Origin: Caprimulgus europaeus
Lineage: Eukaryota; Chordata; Aves; Caprimulgiformes; Caprimulgidae
DNA: 64,000 bases
Direction of reading: 5' to 3'
Assembly (NCBI GenBank): GCA_907165065.1
Contig: OU015523.1
Location: 17,483,834 to 17,547,833 of the forward strand
The position numbers and the translations under genes were made by a program. The notes below the pieces were generated by a model, which was not told the origin of the DNA, did no database searches, and saw only the letters and a list, made by a program, of their open reading frames with translations. Shown here one piece after another: positions 13,701-26,904 of the stretch. Every line of letters begins with the position of its first letter. The stretch's first letter is position 1.

Positions 13701-14150
13701 AGCTGATGGCTCCCACAAGAACCTGTGCTGGAGCCAGGTAACGTCCAGGACACAAGTGGCAAAGGAGCAAAGGCAGGCTCCCTCCCCATCCTGGGGCCTG
13801 CCTGGTGCTAATACTAAACTCACATTCAAGCCTGATGAGGACTTTCTGCTGCCAGCCCCTCTTGCAGAACCCTGGGGGCATCCCCACCACAGCGTGGAGT
13901 GCAATGGGAATCAGTGCCTGGGTGTGTGGGGCAGCCTGGCTTAGCTTTAAAAGTAAACCTGCTTTAGTAGTTCTTTGTTACCACCTTCTCCTCTGACCTC
14001 CTCCTAATCTCTCAAACTTTTTGCTAAAACCCACAATAAAGTGAGAAAGCCCCTTTTCTCCCATAAACCAAAGTCATCCCCTGCCATCTCCTCCCTGCTG
14101 TGCCATCACATCCTGCACATACTGGGCAGCAAGAGCTTGGCTGCATCTGG
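7712..14150. other. No gene seen apart from a short CR1
   Basis: About 6.4 kb. Apart from the CR1 tail at 10068-10140, nothing recognisable. No retroviral internal sequence lies between the two LTR copies that bound it. Confidence 0.6.
10068..10140 (-). mobile_element. Short CR1 LINE 3' end
   Basis: CATAGAATGGTCTGGATTGG and the following TTAAAGATCATCTAGTTCCA are the reverse complement of the last ~70 bases of CR1, a severely 5'-truncated insertion. Confidence 0.85.
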
Positions 14151-14781
14151 CTACCTGTGGTGGTTTCACTGGGCTGTCAGCCAAACACAACTGCTCACTC
14201 AGTCTGCCCCCACCTAGGGGAATAGAGGAGAGAACTGGAGGGGTAAGGGTAAGAAGGCTCATAGGCTGAGATAAAAGCAATTTAATAATTGAAATAAAAT
14301 AAAACTTAAAATAATAATGATAATAAAATAATGGTAATAAAAGTAATAAAAGAATATACAAATGAGTAATACACAGTGCAATTGCTCACCACTTGCCAAC
14401 AAAGCCTGGTCCATTCTCGGATAATTATCCCAGAAGAGCAACAATCCCAAAAACTAAAACTGCAATCCCAGAAGAGCATGAGCCCCAACAAGAGAGACCC
14501 TCATTAATATATTGAGCATGCTGCTATATGATATAGAATATTCCATCAGCATATGCAAATGCAAATTTGGCTTACTGATTTTAATATTCTTAGCCCTGCC
14601 CCAGACCCTGCACCTGTAGACTAGCAAAGCAAAAAGTCCTTCAACTTCCAGCAATGGTTGAAAACTTTGGTAAGTTATCAGTGTTGTTCTTATACCAAAT
14701 CCCATGCTGAAACCAAAACACAGCACTATGCTAGCTACTAAGAAAATTAGCTTTGCTCCAGCCAAAAACCAGGACACTACC
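14151..14781 (-). mobile_element. Avian ERVL-type solo LTR with 5-bp target-site duplication
   Basis: The LTR itself is 14156-14776 (621 bases). On the minus strand it begins TGTCCTGGTTTTTGGCTGGA and ends TGAAACCACCACA, the TG...CA termini expected of an LTR. Both flanks are CTACC (14151-14155 and 14777-14781), a perfect 5-bp target-site duplication, so this is one insertion reduced to a solo LTR. An AT-rich tract (AATAATGATAATAAAATAATGG) lies inside. Confidence 0.9.
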
Positions 14782-15059
14782 TTGCCCTGCAGGACACGAT
14801 ATGCTTCAAACATAGCTGGCCATGCTGCACACACATCTGCCATGAGAGGGGCGAGATGAGGCCAGGGGAGATGCGCAAGGCAGCAGCAGAGGCTGCACAG
14901 GGCTTTGCAGACCACCGAGGACTGCTCTGAATGTCCAGCCCTGCATGCATGAAAATAGGCACCTGAATTCAGGGTCTCATTGCTATAGTAACTGAGCCAT
15001 GTAGAGTTTTGCTCCCCACAAGCCAGGAGACTGGTTAGTAATACGCTGTTTCTCTATTA

Positions 15060-15185
15060 CAGATCAGCAACCGAGTCACAGCAAGGGCAAACAATTTGCC
15101 AAGGACTGTGAAGGGAATTCACAGCAGGGCAAGGGGCCAAACCTGATGTTTCCAGTCCAATCTTTGCCTTCTCACAGCTAAAGCA
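15060..15185 (-). repeat. MIR-like ancient SINE remnant
   Basis: GTCACAGCAAGGGCAAACAA, then CCAAGGACTGTGAAGGGAAT and GATGTTTCCAGTCCAATC are MIR-like in order, but the identity is low. Confidence 0.3.
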
Positions 15186-18100
15186 GGTGAAAATGGCCAG
15201 AAAGAAGTGTGAAGTCTCTCTCAAAAGTTGAGGGTGTTCCTCATGAGTGAGAAGATGACACAACATCACAACATCAGCGGAATAACATGGATTTAAACCT
15301 GCCTGAGATGAGGACTTTTGCATTTTGTTCTTGCCATCTGGGTGTAGGTAATCTGGACACAATGAAATATAGTAACCTATAGGAAATACAGGAGTCTTCC
15401 CTGGAGGACTGATATTGTTTACTAAGCCACCTTCTAACACATCATATACAACAGCCAGCCCCCGAGTGACTAGTCTGGCACTATAAGGGGTATTTTTTGG
15501 TGGCTGAAGCAGGCTTTGCAAGTAAATGAGTTCTATCAGAACCATCAGACACGTCACCTCTCAGACAGCGAAACACCTCCCCAGCAGCAGGTTGCTACCT
15601 GGGGTCCTCCACTGCATAAAATCTGAGCATCTTCTACAAAATCCTCTTTCCTCACCAGCTGTGAGGAGACACAGACTTTCCATATGTTTTGCTACTGCAT
15701 TGTTGCTATGATTCTACAGGGATCAGTGAACTGAGACAGTATTTTAATATCTAGTTATTAAAAAAATCCCTTTGCAAGTTGAAACTACATAGGCCATATG
15801 TGTATTTGGGTGGAAAAGTCTGGCTCTAAACCTATCATAAAGTATATACATAATTAAAAGAATTAATATACAGAGTGCATGTGACAAAAATACAGTCTCC
15901 AACCAAGAAAAAAACTCTATGCAAAACTGAGGGGTAGAATGGAAACTGGAAATACTCCTTTCTAGTTATTCAGAATCCTTAGAAATTGCTTCCAAATAGC
16001 AAGAATAGCTTTTGCTCCTTGTGCAAAAAGAGACACTGATAGACCTCTTCCAAACAACAATTATTTTCTTTGTCCTTCTGGTTGCTTACATGATGGAGTC
16101 TTAATTTCCTACTTTTTGTTTTCTTGAACTTTCTACAGGCAACAGAAAAGTCAGTAGCATTATCACAAAAATAATACACTAGTGAGCCCAAATTTCAATT
16201 GAGAAGTCATTTCTATTGCTATTAATCTGTTAAATTATTTTTTGTTTGCTTTAAGTTAAAAAAAATAGTTTGAATGGCAAACAAACACTTAGGGGAATAG
16301 TAAAGTTTTCTAGCCTTTCAGTTCAGATCTGACAACATTCCTATTTCACTGCTAAAGCCTCAGCAAAACCTCTTCAAAGTTAATGAAACTTCAGGCTTTG
16401 CATTCCCACTTGAAAAGCAAAAATTAAGAGAAAAAATACTAAAATAACAAGCAGTTTTAGGCTCCCAATACATTTTGTGAAGAAATGAAGAGCCCACAGT
16501 TGTGCAATCTGTTCCTATTTGTGGGACACCTATAAAATAAATATCAATCTATTATTTTATCATTTGAAACCAATCTTCCCAGGTCCACTGGGTTCAGAGA
16601 ACGAAGCAGCTCACTATGCATAGAGCTAAAGAAATAATTTCTCAGCTAACAGACTATTGCACCAGCCTTCCCTGGCGATTAATTTTAGGTGTGACTGACC
16701 ATACAGCTTTCTCACATGAGTTGTTTTAATTATTTCAAAGATTGCTATACACACACCTAAGTTCCCCTGAGCTCTCCACAAAAGAACATCCTAATAACCA
16801 TTAAAATATAATATCCAAGCACAGACAGCTCCACTTGATGAGATACCTTTGCAACCATGGTGATGCACAAACCTTTTCAGGTATCTACGAACACGTTCCA
16901 CGTCCTTCCAGCATCAGCAACAAGAGAGGCCAAGCACCAAGCCCTGGGCTCGCTTGAGTAGAAAATCAAAATGAAGGTACAGAGGTCCCACATGATGAAA
17001 GCTGTCCTTGCTCTATGGGTCCATACTGCTCAAATGCAGAGAGTGAAGCAAAAATGGAGAAACTGGGTGGAGTTTTCACTTAAAAGTCATTTCCTGCCTC
17101 ATGCTTCTTAACCTTTTGAAGTCAGCAGGTGTAGCGTATTCAACTACACCTGGTGATAATGTACCACTATAATGACAGAGGAAACAGATCTGGGGACCTG
17201 ATACTCAGGAATTACTTTCATCTCTCTATCCTTTCCTAATTTTCTGTATCACCCTCCCTAATCTCCCTGGCTCCTGGCATGACCCTGTGTGGTCTGCACC
17301 CAACTGTGCAAAGAAAGATGCAGGAGGGGAACACTGAGCTTTGCTGCTCTGAGGTGGGAGGAAGGGCACAGCTGACCTCCCTTAGTGGCAAAGCTCAAAG
17401 GAATGAGTAGTTATCAGGGTCTTTTTGGAGCTTCTGTGTGCCTAGGAGTGACATTATTTCATTCAGGATTCAAGCCGTCTGCAAACTGAGGATCCCCAGG
17501 CTGAAGTTGCAAGCTCATGTCAGCAGGATCCAGTGCAACAGCAGTGGCTCCTGCCTGTGCTGTCCTGCATCTGTGGCATGATGGAAGGGGATGGTCAGCT
17601 GCTCGAGCAACGTGCAGATGCTGAGCTGAGATAGCTCACGTGTAATACTTTTGTCACATTCCCTTAGGTGAAAAGCAACCACAAGAAACTCATTCTTTAA
17701 GGACTTGCTTGAAGTTCACACCCAAAGAAGCAAGTGAGGATGAATACAAAGCACCCAGGAGGACACGAAGCTGCAGCCCCATGCAAGACAGGTACTACCA
17801 GTGCCAAGAACAACATGGCCACTGTGTAGAAGACTGCTCTGAAAGCAGAAAGACATCATGCATAGGAAACAAAAGCTTCACAGTCTGATAAACAGCTCAC
17901 TCACCCTTATCACAGGTGTTGTTACCAAAATCCATTTGATTTGGCAAGCAGCAAAACTCTTGTGCTTGCTTTTCACCTGCATTTGTATCTGAATCAATCT
18001 TTCAGCATGAACTGTTACTGGCTCCCTAACTGTGCCAGGTGATGGGCTTGTTATAAAGCTCTGAGAGACAGAGCCAGTGTCGAAGCACTCAGGTGCTGCT

Positions 18101-18991
18101 GCGTACTGGGGAGCTGCAATAGCTGAGCTGGGCATTGGGGCATGCTCTCCACGAGTCACTGGAGGACTCCTCCAAAATCTGCTGTCCTGGCTGGATGATG
18201 GCATGCCCAGGACAGGCGAGCCAATGCCTCCAGCAAGGACACCCTGACCACAGCAGGGGAGTCCCCGTCACATGGGAGTGCTTGAAATTCAAGGGCAGTA
18301 CAAACCCAACTGGAGGCCAAATATTTTGGCAGGGGTCAGGGTGTACAGATCCTGCCTTGGTGCCCTTGGACTGGAGATTTGGAAAGGTTTCAAACTTACT
18401 TCTTCCCTGTCCTGCCACCAGAGGACAGGGCTCCCTTCCCTGCCAGGGGAAGAACCAGCCAGCAAGGGCAGGGGTTTTGCCTGCTGGAGAAGTTTGAGGT
18501 CCTTTGTCTCCCACCTCCCCCTATACCTGCTTTTCAGGCTCTTGGCTGGACCTAAAGCCCTGTTAGATTAGAAGAAAGTAGCTGAGAACTTTTGCCAAGG
18601 CAAAAGGGAAGGCATCTGGCTGGTTGTGAGGTGCTGGCAAATTGTTTGCTGTTCCTGACCAGACACATGTCTGGTCTCCAACAGTGGCTTCGACAGTTTT
18701 TTGGCTGGCTGATTAGAGTATCAAAACTTTGGTTTTAAACTTTAGAAGTCAGAAGAAACAAAAACTGAATTAATGAAACTTTTTGGTTAAATCTGATGAA
18801 TTAAGATTTCATTTATCCTTAGTTACTACTAATGTTTACCATGGTGAATACAATTGCTCAGGCACATATATGTATGGAGTTATAAATAACTGTAATTTTC
18901 CACCCATATGAACAAAAGTCTGTGCAAAATGGGCAAATGTGATCTTACCAAAGCAATCACTTAATTAAAAGGAAGAACAATAGTGACTATT

Positions 18992-19019
18992 ATTTTCTTT
19001 TTTTTTTTTTTTTTTTTTC
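18992..19019 (+). repeat. Poly-T tract
   Basis: About 27 bases of T with one C. No SINE or processed-gene body is recognisable on either side. Confidence 0.9.
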
Positions 19020-20379
19020 AGATACAATGGATATGAATTGGAATTTAGCAATTCAGTGGTAAAAGCAAAAATAAAAGACACTTTAAGATATTGCTATGTC
19101 CAAGTGCCAGGTATCAGAGCCTGTTGTGCTGGAAAATGTTAGGAGCCTGCAAGCAGTGACTTAGGACATGCAATTTTCCGAAGCAACCAAGACTGTATTC
19201 CCATGCAAAGTACCAGGCAATTGAAAGGATCTGCTTTATCTAAGCAGAAATATATACAAGTCAGCATTTCATGAAGGCTCACCATTATGTTAGGCATCAG
19301 CAGGTCTTTTATGGGTGTCTTAAACATCTGTTTTCATCCCCTCTCCCTGACTAGTTGTCTCTCTACGTGCACCAGATGCCTCTGAGGCTGTGGAGCTGCC
19401 AGGCAGCCAGCCCTGGAAACTCAAAAAAGGCAACACAATTATCACCAGCAAAGAGGAGCACAACATGACGGAGGGGTGCCTTCCCAGGAGACTGGGGGAG
19501 TTCCTCCCAAAGGATGCACTAAATTTGGGCACTAAAACTGTGGGCTGCAAAAGCCCAAGGCAGGGCCCTGAGGACATGGTGGGCAGATGCCCACGGTGTG
19601 GTACAGCCACTACTACTCCTCTATGTTTGATCTCCAGGCTGGGATCTGTAGTCCCACCAGCAGAAGCAGTAGCAATGAGAGCCCACCATCATCACAGTAA
19701 AACCTCTCTGATGTGACCTGTGATTTCTTTCAGTATCTCCTGCCCAACATGAGGCAACTAAAAACATTCGCTCTGTCCCCTTTTAAACCTATATCCTCCA
19801 GTTGCCAAGTGGCTCTTAGTCTTCTCTGCCAAAGGCACAATACAGATGGGACTCAGGGACTTTGGTCTGGCAGCACTGTGGTCCCACTGCGTTAATCTTG
19901 GATTAAAATGTCTGGTGCTATAAATGCCCCCATATGTATTTCCAAATATGAGGTGACATGAGTAATCGGAAACATCCCTGGGCAAAACATGGGAATTAGG
20001 AACTCAGAAGAAGCTGCACTGTCTCCTGACCTTGTGCACTAAGGACCTTGAAAACTCAGATGTCAAATTCTCTTTCTACCCAGAATTTTAGCCTGGAAGG
20101 ATCTGCTCTAATGGTCCTTTTGCAGTGACCAGAGGGAATCCTTTACCGAGCTTCCCATGAATAAAGTTTTGCTTCAGCCCTTAGACACTGGGCTATGCCT
20201 CTCTTGTGACAGTAGGGTCAAGCCTCCAGATGATTATGTAGCAACCACGACACTCCAGACGTACTCTGGGGTTTCTTGGAAAACTAAACATGCAATCTCC
20301 ATTAAAAAGTTCCAGCATATGGGATGTGGTCCACTTATAATTCCCCAAACCATCAACAAAAATGGATAAAAAATATTAT

Positions 20380-20510
20380 TAACACTGTACAGGCAGGGAA
20401 ACTGAAGTAGGCAGAGGGAGAGATTTCCCAAGGTCAGCATGAGAGCCAAGAGAAAATTCAGGCCTCCCACTACTTTCTGTTAGACACAACCCACTGGGCT
20501 GCAGCTGGTA
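20380..20510 (-). repeat. MIR-like ancient SINE remnant
   Basis: CAGGCAGGGAAACTGAAGTA and TTCCCAAGGTCAGCATGAGA resemble the reverse complement of the MIR core region (aaactgaggc...cccaaggtcac...). The match is by eye and moderately diverged. Confidence 0.45.
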
Positions 20511-20994
20511 GTGATGAAGGATAAATGAGCACTCCCCATAAAGGAGGTGGCCAGCCATCACTGCAAATGCACACCAGTCACATTTGTTCAGTGGGTAAGA
20601 ACTGCAGACACCTCCAAACGTGACTGTCCCACTGATAACGGTGATGGGGGCCATGGGCTGGACTGCACATTACAGACAAAGCCCATTGTGCAAGCTGATG
20701 GCAAATCCCTCATCACGTACAAAGCCTCCTGGCATTTCCCAGTGGGCAGCAGGGCTGCCCTGCCAAAAGCTCTTCTGCCTTGAAGAAATGGTACAGAGCT
20801 TCTACTCACCCTTTCATAGCATGACGTCTTGTCCATGTGCCTCTCAAAGCAGCCCTAAGAATGAGTTTTGACTGCATAAACAGATGGCAAGGTGTTTTGA
20901 TGTTTAATAGTCCACCAAGAGTGTGGCCTGGCAGCGTATTTTCTTCTCTTTCCAGACTTCCCACACATTGCATCTTCATATCAGCCCTTCTTTG

Positions 20995-21275
20995 CTTCAG
21001 TCTTTATGGCTAAAAGTGACTCTCAGGAATCCCAGATACTAGAGGGAAGAGAAAGAGTCTGGAGAGAGGAAGACTGCCCCTTGATTAAGGAAGAGCTGAT
21101 CAGAGAGAGCCTAAACAAAATCAATGTACACAAATCCATGGGCCCCGATGGGATGCACCCATGAGTGCTGAAGGAGCTGCCAGAAGTGATCACCAAACCA
21201 CTCTGTATCATCTTTGAAAGGTGTTGGACACTGGGAGAGGTTAAAGAACAGCTGGAAGACCTCTGTTGCAACCCT
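20995..21275 (+). mobile_element. CR1 LINE ORF2 fragment (reverse-transcriptase region)
   Basis: Translation gives NVHKSMGPDGMHP, a stop, then VLKELPEVITKPLCIIFE, the stretch entering the RT domain of CR1 ORF2. One in-frame stop (TGA near 21163) and loss of both ends make it a dead fragment. It is the only CR1 piece here from the RT core rather than the 3' end. Confidence 0.8.
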
Positions 21276-24200
21276 AATGTTATTTTCTGAACCAGATGCT
21301 TAGTTTAACGTGGTACACACAAACAATAGGAAGTTCCTCTGGCGATGGCACTGCAGCTTCTTTAAAGTAACTGGTATTTTAGCAGCAGCTATTTTCACCT
21401 GCAGAAAGTAGCTCAGGGTTAGGAATGAAGGTGTAGAAGAAGCATTACTGATCACAGCTCCACTCTGGTCAGTGCTTCTATTATAAATATTTTTTGCCTC
21501 TAGGAATTATTCTTTGGACTGAAACCCAGCTTACTGGACAGAATTACTATTGATCCTTATTACTTCTACTGCTGCAGCTGAGACATACCTTGAAAACATA
21601 TATTATGCTTTGAATTAGACCAGAGAACCCTTCCTTTTTGAACCCTTCCACTATTTTACTGCTTTGGGATGCATTGCTCAAACCCCCTTCTCCATTCAGC
21701 CATGCAGAATTGTTGACTACCTAACGCAAAAGTACCCTACTGCTTAATAAAGAACAATAGTTTGCTACAAGATGTTTGATACCACCTCTAGGAGTACAGA
21801 GCTTGTTTTGACTCTCTTTTTGGTCTCTGCAGGGCATTGTGAAGCCTTGTAGAAAAGCTCTCCTTTTCCAGGAAATAGTTTTGCTGCGTCACCGCTAATT
21901 CACCTCTTGCTTTCTGCAGAGCTTCACCGATTTCACCTCAGGAAAGGCAGCTGAAGTTTCACATCAATAAGAATCCTTGGTCAGAGCAGGACTCAGGCAC
22001 GTTCCAGCAAACCTGGCCAGACTGCAGCACACCCACCAGAGCAGCGTACACAGAGTCTCAGGAGGCTTTGACCACTAGTGCAGAAAGGAGCAACCCAAAG
22101 TTACTTTGTAAAGTGAAGCACCAGTTATGGTTAATCGTTGGGAAAATAAATAGGATTTGTTGTTTGCCTTTTTTTTTTCCTGTACTTCTAAAGCCAAACC
22201 AGGGATGTTGCCAGGAGCCAGCATTTTCTGGATGCCTGATGTTAGCCAGCCTTTGCTACACTTAGGGACACACAGTGCAGCAGGAATGGATTTGAGGAAG
22301 CATGGAGAACCGACAGCTTTTGTGGAAAGGAGTTTTCTCATATTTTTATCACTATGAGATTTCTTGTTTTGGTTGAAAAAACGTATTCAGAATAACAAAA
22401 CCTGAATTGCTTTCTTCTCCCTTACCCCTCTCACTTTTAACTCTTGTTTACTGCTCTGTTTTACTTAGCAACTGGTATAAGGAGGAGAAAAGGAGGTGAA
22501 AAATAAACAAATTAAAAAAATAATAGAAGGGAGAGACGATGCTTTTGTTTTTGCCAAACAAAATAGAAATGTTGCATCAAAACAGAAAATCTGTGAATGT
22601 GGTTGTTGGGGGAAATTTTGTCAGACTATTTTTATTGGTATTTTTATCACCATTATCATTAACCCACTGTGCTTTCAGTGCTACCTCTCACTGCTAGGAA
22701 AGACTGATGATTTCTTCAGAAGTCTTGGAGCAAAGACCTCAATTTCAGAGACAGGGTCAGGCCATAAAAGCAGGAGGGTTTCAAGCAGTGTCACAAGGGC
22801 AGTTCCAGCTGTGGAGTTGGTGATTCACTGCTCCTGTCCCCAGACTAATGACACCTTTTCCTTGTCACACCTTGATCCTTCATTGTCACAGAGCTCAAAC
22901 AAGCAACTCTCAAGCAAGAAGGTAATTCTTTGCCAGAAGAAGTCACCTCGAAATATCTATGCTCTGATGTTCTGACCAGGGGAGCCCTCACTCAATCTCT
23001 AACTTCTCCAGTTCTCCAAGAACAAGGTATCAGGCAAAGACAAAGCAATGCTAACAGCATTGTCATGCCCCAGGATCTCCTTAGGGCCATGGGCAAAGGC
23101 CAGTACCCTCTGTAAAAAACTGCTTAAACTCAATTCTGATCAAAGCTGTGGATGTCTAGACTCTAGGATCAAGAAATACTTTTGTACATTTGCTACTGAG
23201 CAAGATCAAGATAATGCACTGTGACAGCTTCTCCCTCCAAGAGGTCCCAGGGAAGAGACATCTCACCACAGTATCACATCTTGCAGTTGTGTCCCTGTGC
23301 ATCATGCACAGGGCATCTAAAAAGTTTCTATGAGCAGTATGCTACAAGATCAGCAGGTCAGAAGAACGTGTCCCAAATCTTTTCACAAATTTAGATGTAG
23401 CCACTGGACAGGTTCACTCAATGTTTGATAAAGCTGGTGCCAGATGCAATATGAGTCCACTCAGACAAGACAGAGGTGCTGGTATTTGGAAGAGGTTGTG
23501 CTGTGAGAAATATGATAAAAATCCCCAAGCTGTCAAGTGAAGTTATTTGCTTGACTCCTACCAGAGGTGGGAGGGTACAGCCAGAGAGAATTCTGCTCTG
23601 AGACTGCTCTGCAGGCCAGAAGGACCCTTTCCATCGCTGCCTGACAAAAGGGAAGCACTGCTGTCATAAGTAGATCTCACTCCTGCGACCCATCTGCAAA
23701 AACTATGTCTAAGAACAAGGAAATCAACACTTTCAGCTTCAGAATTTCACTGATCTTAAAACATATGCAAGAGATTTTTAAGATTAGGGGCTCAGTTTTC
23801 CAGCTTTGTCCAAGTTCTTTCTTAGGGAAGTAAAACAAGGAACAGTCAAGGAGTTGATGTAGTCCCACAGGGCAAAGCAAAGGGATGGGAAATGGTGTCT
23901 TGCTCTGTGCTAGGGAGGAGTCATACAGCTGTAAAGAAAAAGTACTTTGACTTTGGTGACTGTTGTGCAGAGTGATTGATCATATTTCAAATTTTCATTT
24001 GGATTCGAGACAATCAGATTTTGGCATTTTAGCTTCTCCCATGTGTATATCCCAGACATTCTCACTCTTTGGTGGGGAGGACTATCCTGGAAAGAATTAG
24101 GCAGGTTGAGAAGTGAGTCAGTGCCCTTTTCCTTCAGCTGACAGGATATGTTCAGTCCCCAGGGAAATTACAGAGAAATGCAACCTCCATATTAATGGGT

Positions 24201-26206
24201 CCAATAGGAGAGGCATCCCAGGCAGCTGTTAGAGCCTGACATAACAGCAGTGGGCTTTGCCATTTCCCTTGGACTCATTCAGTTTGTGACTGTGTGCTGT
24301 GGGCAGCTCTGGTCACTGCAGTGACTGGTGGATCATGTCATCAGCAAGAGGGAGCTGCCTCCCTGAAGCAGCTTGCAGCAAGGTCAACACAGCAACAGAA
24401 GGTGGGGCTACCATGCCTGTGTCTGAGCAAACACAAACTCACTTCCAATGGTAAAAGGACACAGGAAGAAAGGAAGAATTAACCATGCATTTGTACAGAG
24501 ATGGATGGGTCCTTCTCCATGGCCTTCACCATGTCACTTGGTCTGTAAAACTAAAAGGCTAGTTGCAGAAGCTGAGTTTGATCAGCCTTCCTGGGCTGAG
24601 GAGAGTCAGCAAGCAGTATGATGGCTGATTGCACTTCCCTTGGCTTCAGGCCACAGGAAGACTCTAAAGTAAATAAAAGCAAAGTAGAAAGAACATGAAT
24701 GCCCCTGCTCCACATGTGTCGTGTATAGGTTGCTTGACACAGAGAGGATGAGAGGAAACAGAGAGCAGAGTGCCACAAGGCTGGCAATTACTATCTGCTA
24801 AGCATTTTGCAAGTGGTTGCCACCATGACTGGAGCTTCTTCTGAAGATGCTTGGAAGAAGTGAGATATGGCCAAGGTAGAGCAGGCAGAAGACTGAGCAG
24901 CAAGTGAAGGAGGCAGAGGAAGTCAGAGTATGTTCAAAGAGTAAAGAGCCCCTTGGGAGTGGTGGAAGCGTGGAAGGAGAGGGCTGGATAGAGGAAAAAC
25001 ATCTGCAGGTGAGCAGGGGGGAAGCAGATTCATGTATGGGGATGGAGGGAGGAGCAGCAGGAGAGTGGGAAAAGCTCTGTGCCTACAGGTCCCATGCAAG
25101 GGTCACACCAGAGGTGGAAATCTTTCCTTTAGGGGATGCAAGTCACAGTTACTGGCTGGATTAGGGGGACATGCCACTGTGAAGAGAAACAGTTTATCCA
25201 AAGAGCAAACCTCTCTGCTAGGAGGTTATCTAAAGAAGTATGGAGACATTAATTTAAGAAGCAATTTTTAACCTTGGCAGCTGCCTTACCCAGTCTCTTC
25301 AGCAAGGCAGATTAAATCTGATGGATACACCGTTCTGCAATGCTAAGGGATATTTCTTGTTTAGTTAATGTTCCTGATTTATACAATGATAACAAAGCAC
25401 TGCTCTGCCATTCTATCTCTGTAGGTCAGAAGTTTAAGGTTTGAGTACTGCCATCAATTTTTTTTTAAACACTGAAATACCCAGGTTGGACACTGTATAT
25501 CTTTCCCACTAGCCAGCATTCTGCAGCAACAGCCTCATTTGTATTCTGTCTTTTACTTGCACAAAAAACCCCCACTCTGCATTGCCACCACTAAGTACTT
25601 CCTCACTGCGATACAGATTGCCAAACAGTCATACTAAATTCAACACGGCCCTGCTAAGATATTTTATTCATCCTGATAGTCTGCTTCACAGTGTGTTCCC
25701 AAAGCCTTGCTTTAAAATTTAAGCTCCAGACTTCCAACAAAATATATAAAGCAAAATAAAGTCAGTATCTTTCTCTATGTAGCTACACAATGCAGCTGCC
25801 TCTCCTTCAAGGCTGATCTATCAGATATTTCAGGCTGGGTTTTTTCCCCACACAGGGCTTGAGTGTCTTCCTGTATAAAGGAGCAATTTGTGACTTCTTA
25901 AAGAGTTATTGCCTATAGAATCCTGCTCCTTTTCCAGTTAAAAATTAATTTTGAGCCATGGAGAAGTTTTGGACTGGATGATCCAAGAAAGTGAGGCTTC
26001 CTCCAAGATCATATTCATGAGCGGATGCCACCAGGACACATGAAGTCCCTGACGCCAAAGCAACCCTTGGGGCACTGTATTTCTGTCCTGAGGAGCAGGA
26101 GTGGCTGTATCTGTTGGGGACTGAAGTCTCACTGGCCCCTCTTGGTTAAATCTTCACACAGTAGCCTTTTCCTCACACTCTGATTTTGTTTGTGAAAGGA
26201 AATACA
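21276..26206. other. No gene seen
   Basis: No repeat family recognised. The longest frame (159 codons, plus strand, 22496-22975) has no recognised domain. Confidence 0.55.
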
Positions 26207-26904
26207 GCTAATCCACGGCCAGCTCCAAAGAGAAGGACTTGGGAGTGGTGGTGGATGAGAAGCTGGCAATGTGCACTTGCAGCCCAGAAAACCAACCGTA
26301 TCCTGGGCTGCATCCCCAGCAGCGTGGCCAGCAGGTCAAGGGAGGGGATTCTGCCCCTCGGCTCCATTCTTGTAAGGCCCCATATGGAGTGCTGTGTCCA
26401 GTTCTGGAGCCCCCAACACAAGAAAGACATGGACCTGTTAGAACAAGTCCAGAGGAGGCCACGAGGATGATCAGAGGGCTGGAGCACCTCTGCTGTGAGG
26501 ACAGGCTGAGAGAGTGGGGGTTGTTCAGCCTGGAGAAGAGAAGGCTCTGGGGAGACCTTCTAGTGGCCTTCCAGTACCTGAAGGGGCTACAGGAAGGCTG
26601 GGGAGGGACTTTTGACAAGGGCAGGGAGTGACAGAACAAGGGGTAATGGCTTTAAGCTGAAAGAGGGGAGATTTAGATGAGATATGAGGAAGAAATTATT
26701 TCCTGTGAGGGTGGTGAGACACTGGCACAGGTTGCCCAGCGAAGCTGTGGCTGCCCCCTCCCTGGGAGTGTTCAAGGCCAGGTTGGATGAGGCTTTGAGC
26801 AACCTGGTCTAGTGGAAGGTGTCCCAGCTCATGGCAGGGGGGTTGGAACTGGATGATCTTTAAGGCCCCTTCCAACCCAGACCATTCTATGATTCTATGA
26901 TTCT
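26207..26904 (+). mobile_element. CR1 LINE 3' end, ~700 bases
   Basis: It carries the C-terminus of ORF2 ([14 protein letters not shown] and [20 protein letters not shown] in shifting frames), the 3' UTR and an intact tail ending GATTCTATGATTCT. Frameshifts break the ORF. It is closely similar in inverse orientation to 46494-47205. Confidence 0.95.

Larger units (their letters stand above)
14782..20994. other. No gene seen; MIR-like remnants only
   Basis: Parts (15700-16800 and 18700-19100) are AT-rich and rather plain. A minus-strand frame of 166 codons at 15057-15557 overlaps the MIR-like remnant and has no recognised homology. Confidence 0.6.

Noticed and set aside
7235-14776. Two same-strand LTRs about 6.4 kb apart as the ends of one provirus
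   Set aside because: No gag, pol or env similarity lies between them. The left copy lacks one LTR terminus, and the right copy has its own CTACC target-site duplication.
22496-22975. A 159-codon plus-strand ORF as a gene
   Set aside because: No recognised domain, low-complexity Lys/Ile start, no sign of flanking exons; consistent with chance.
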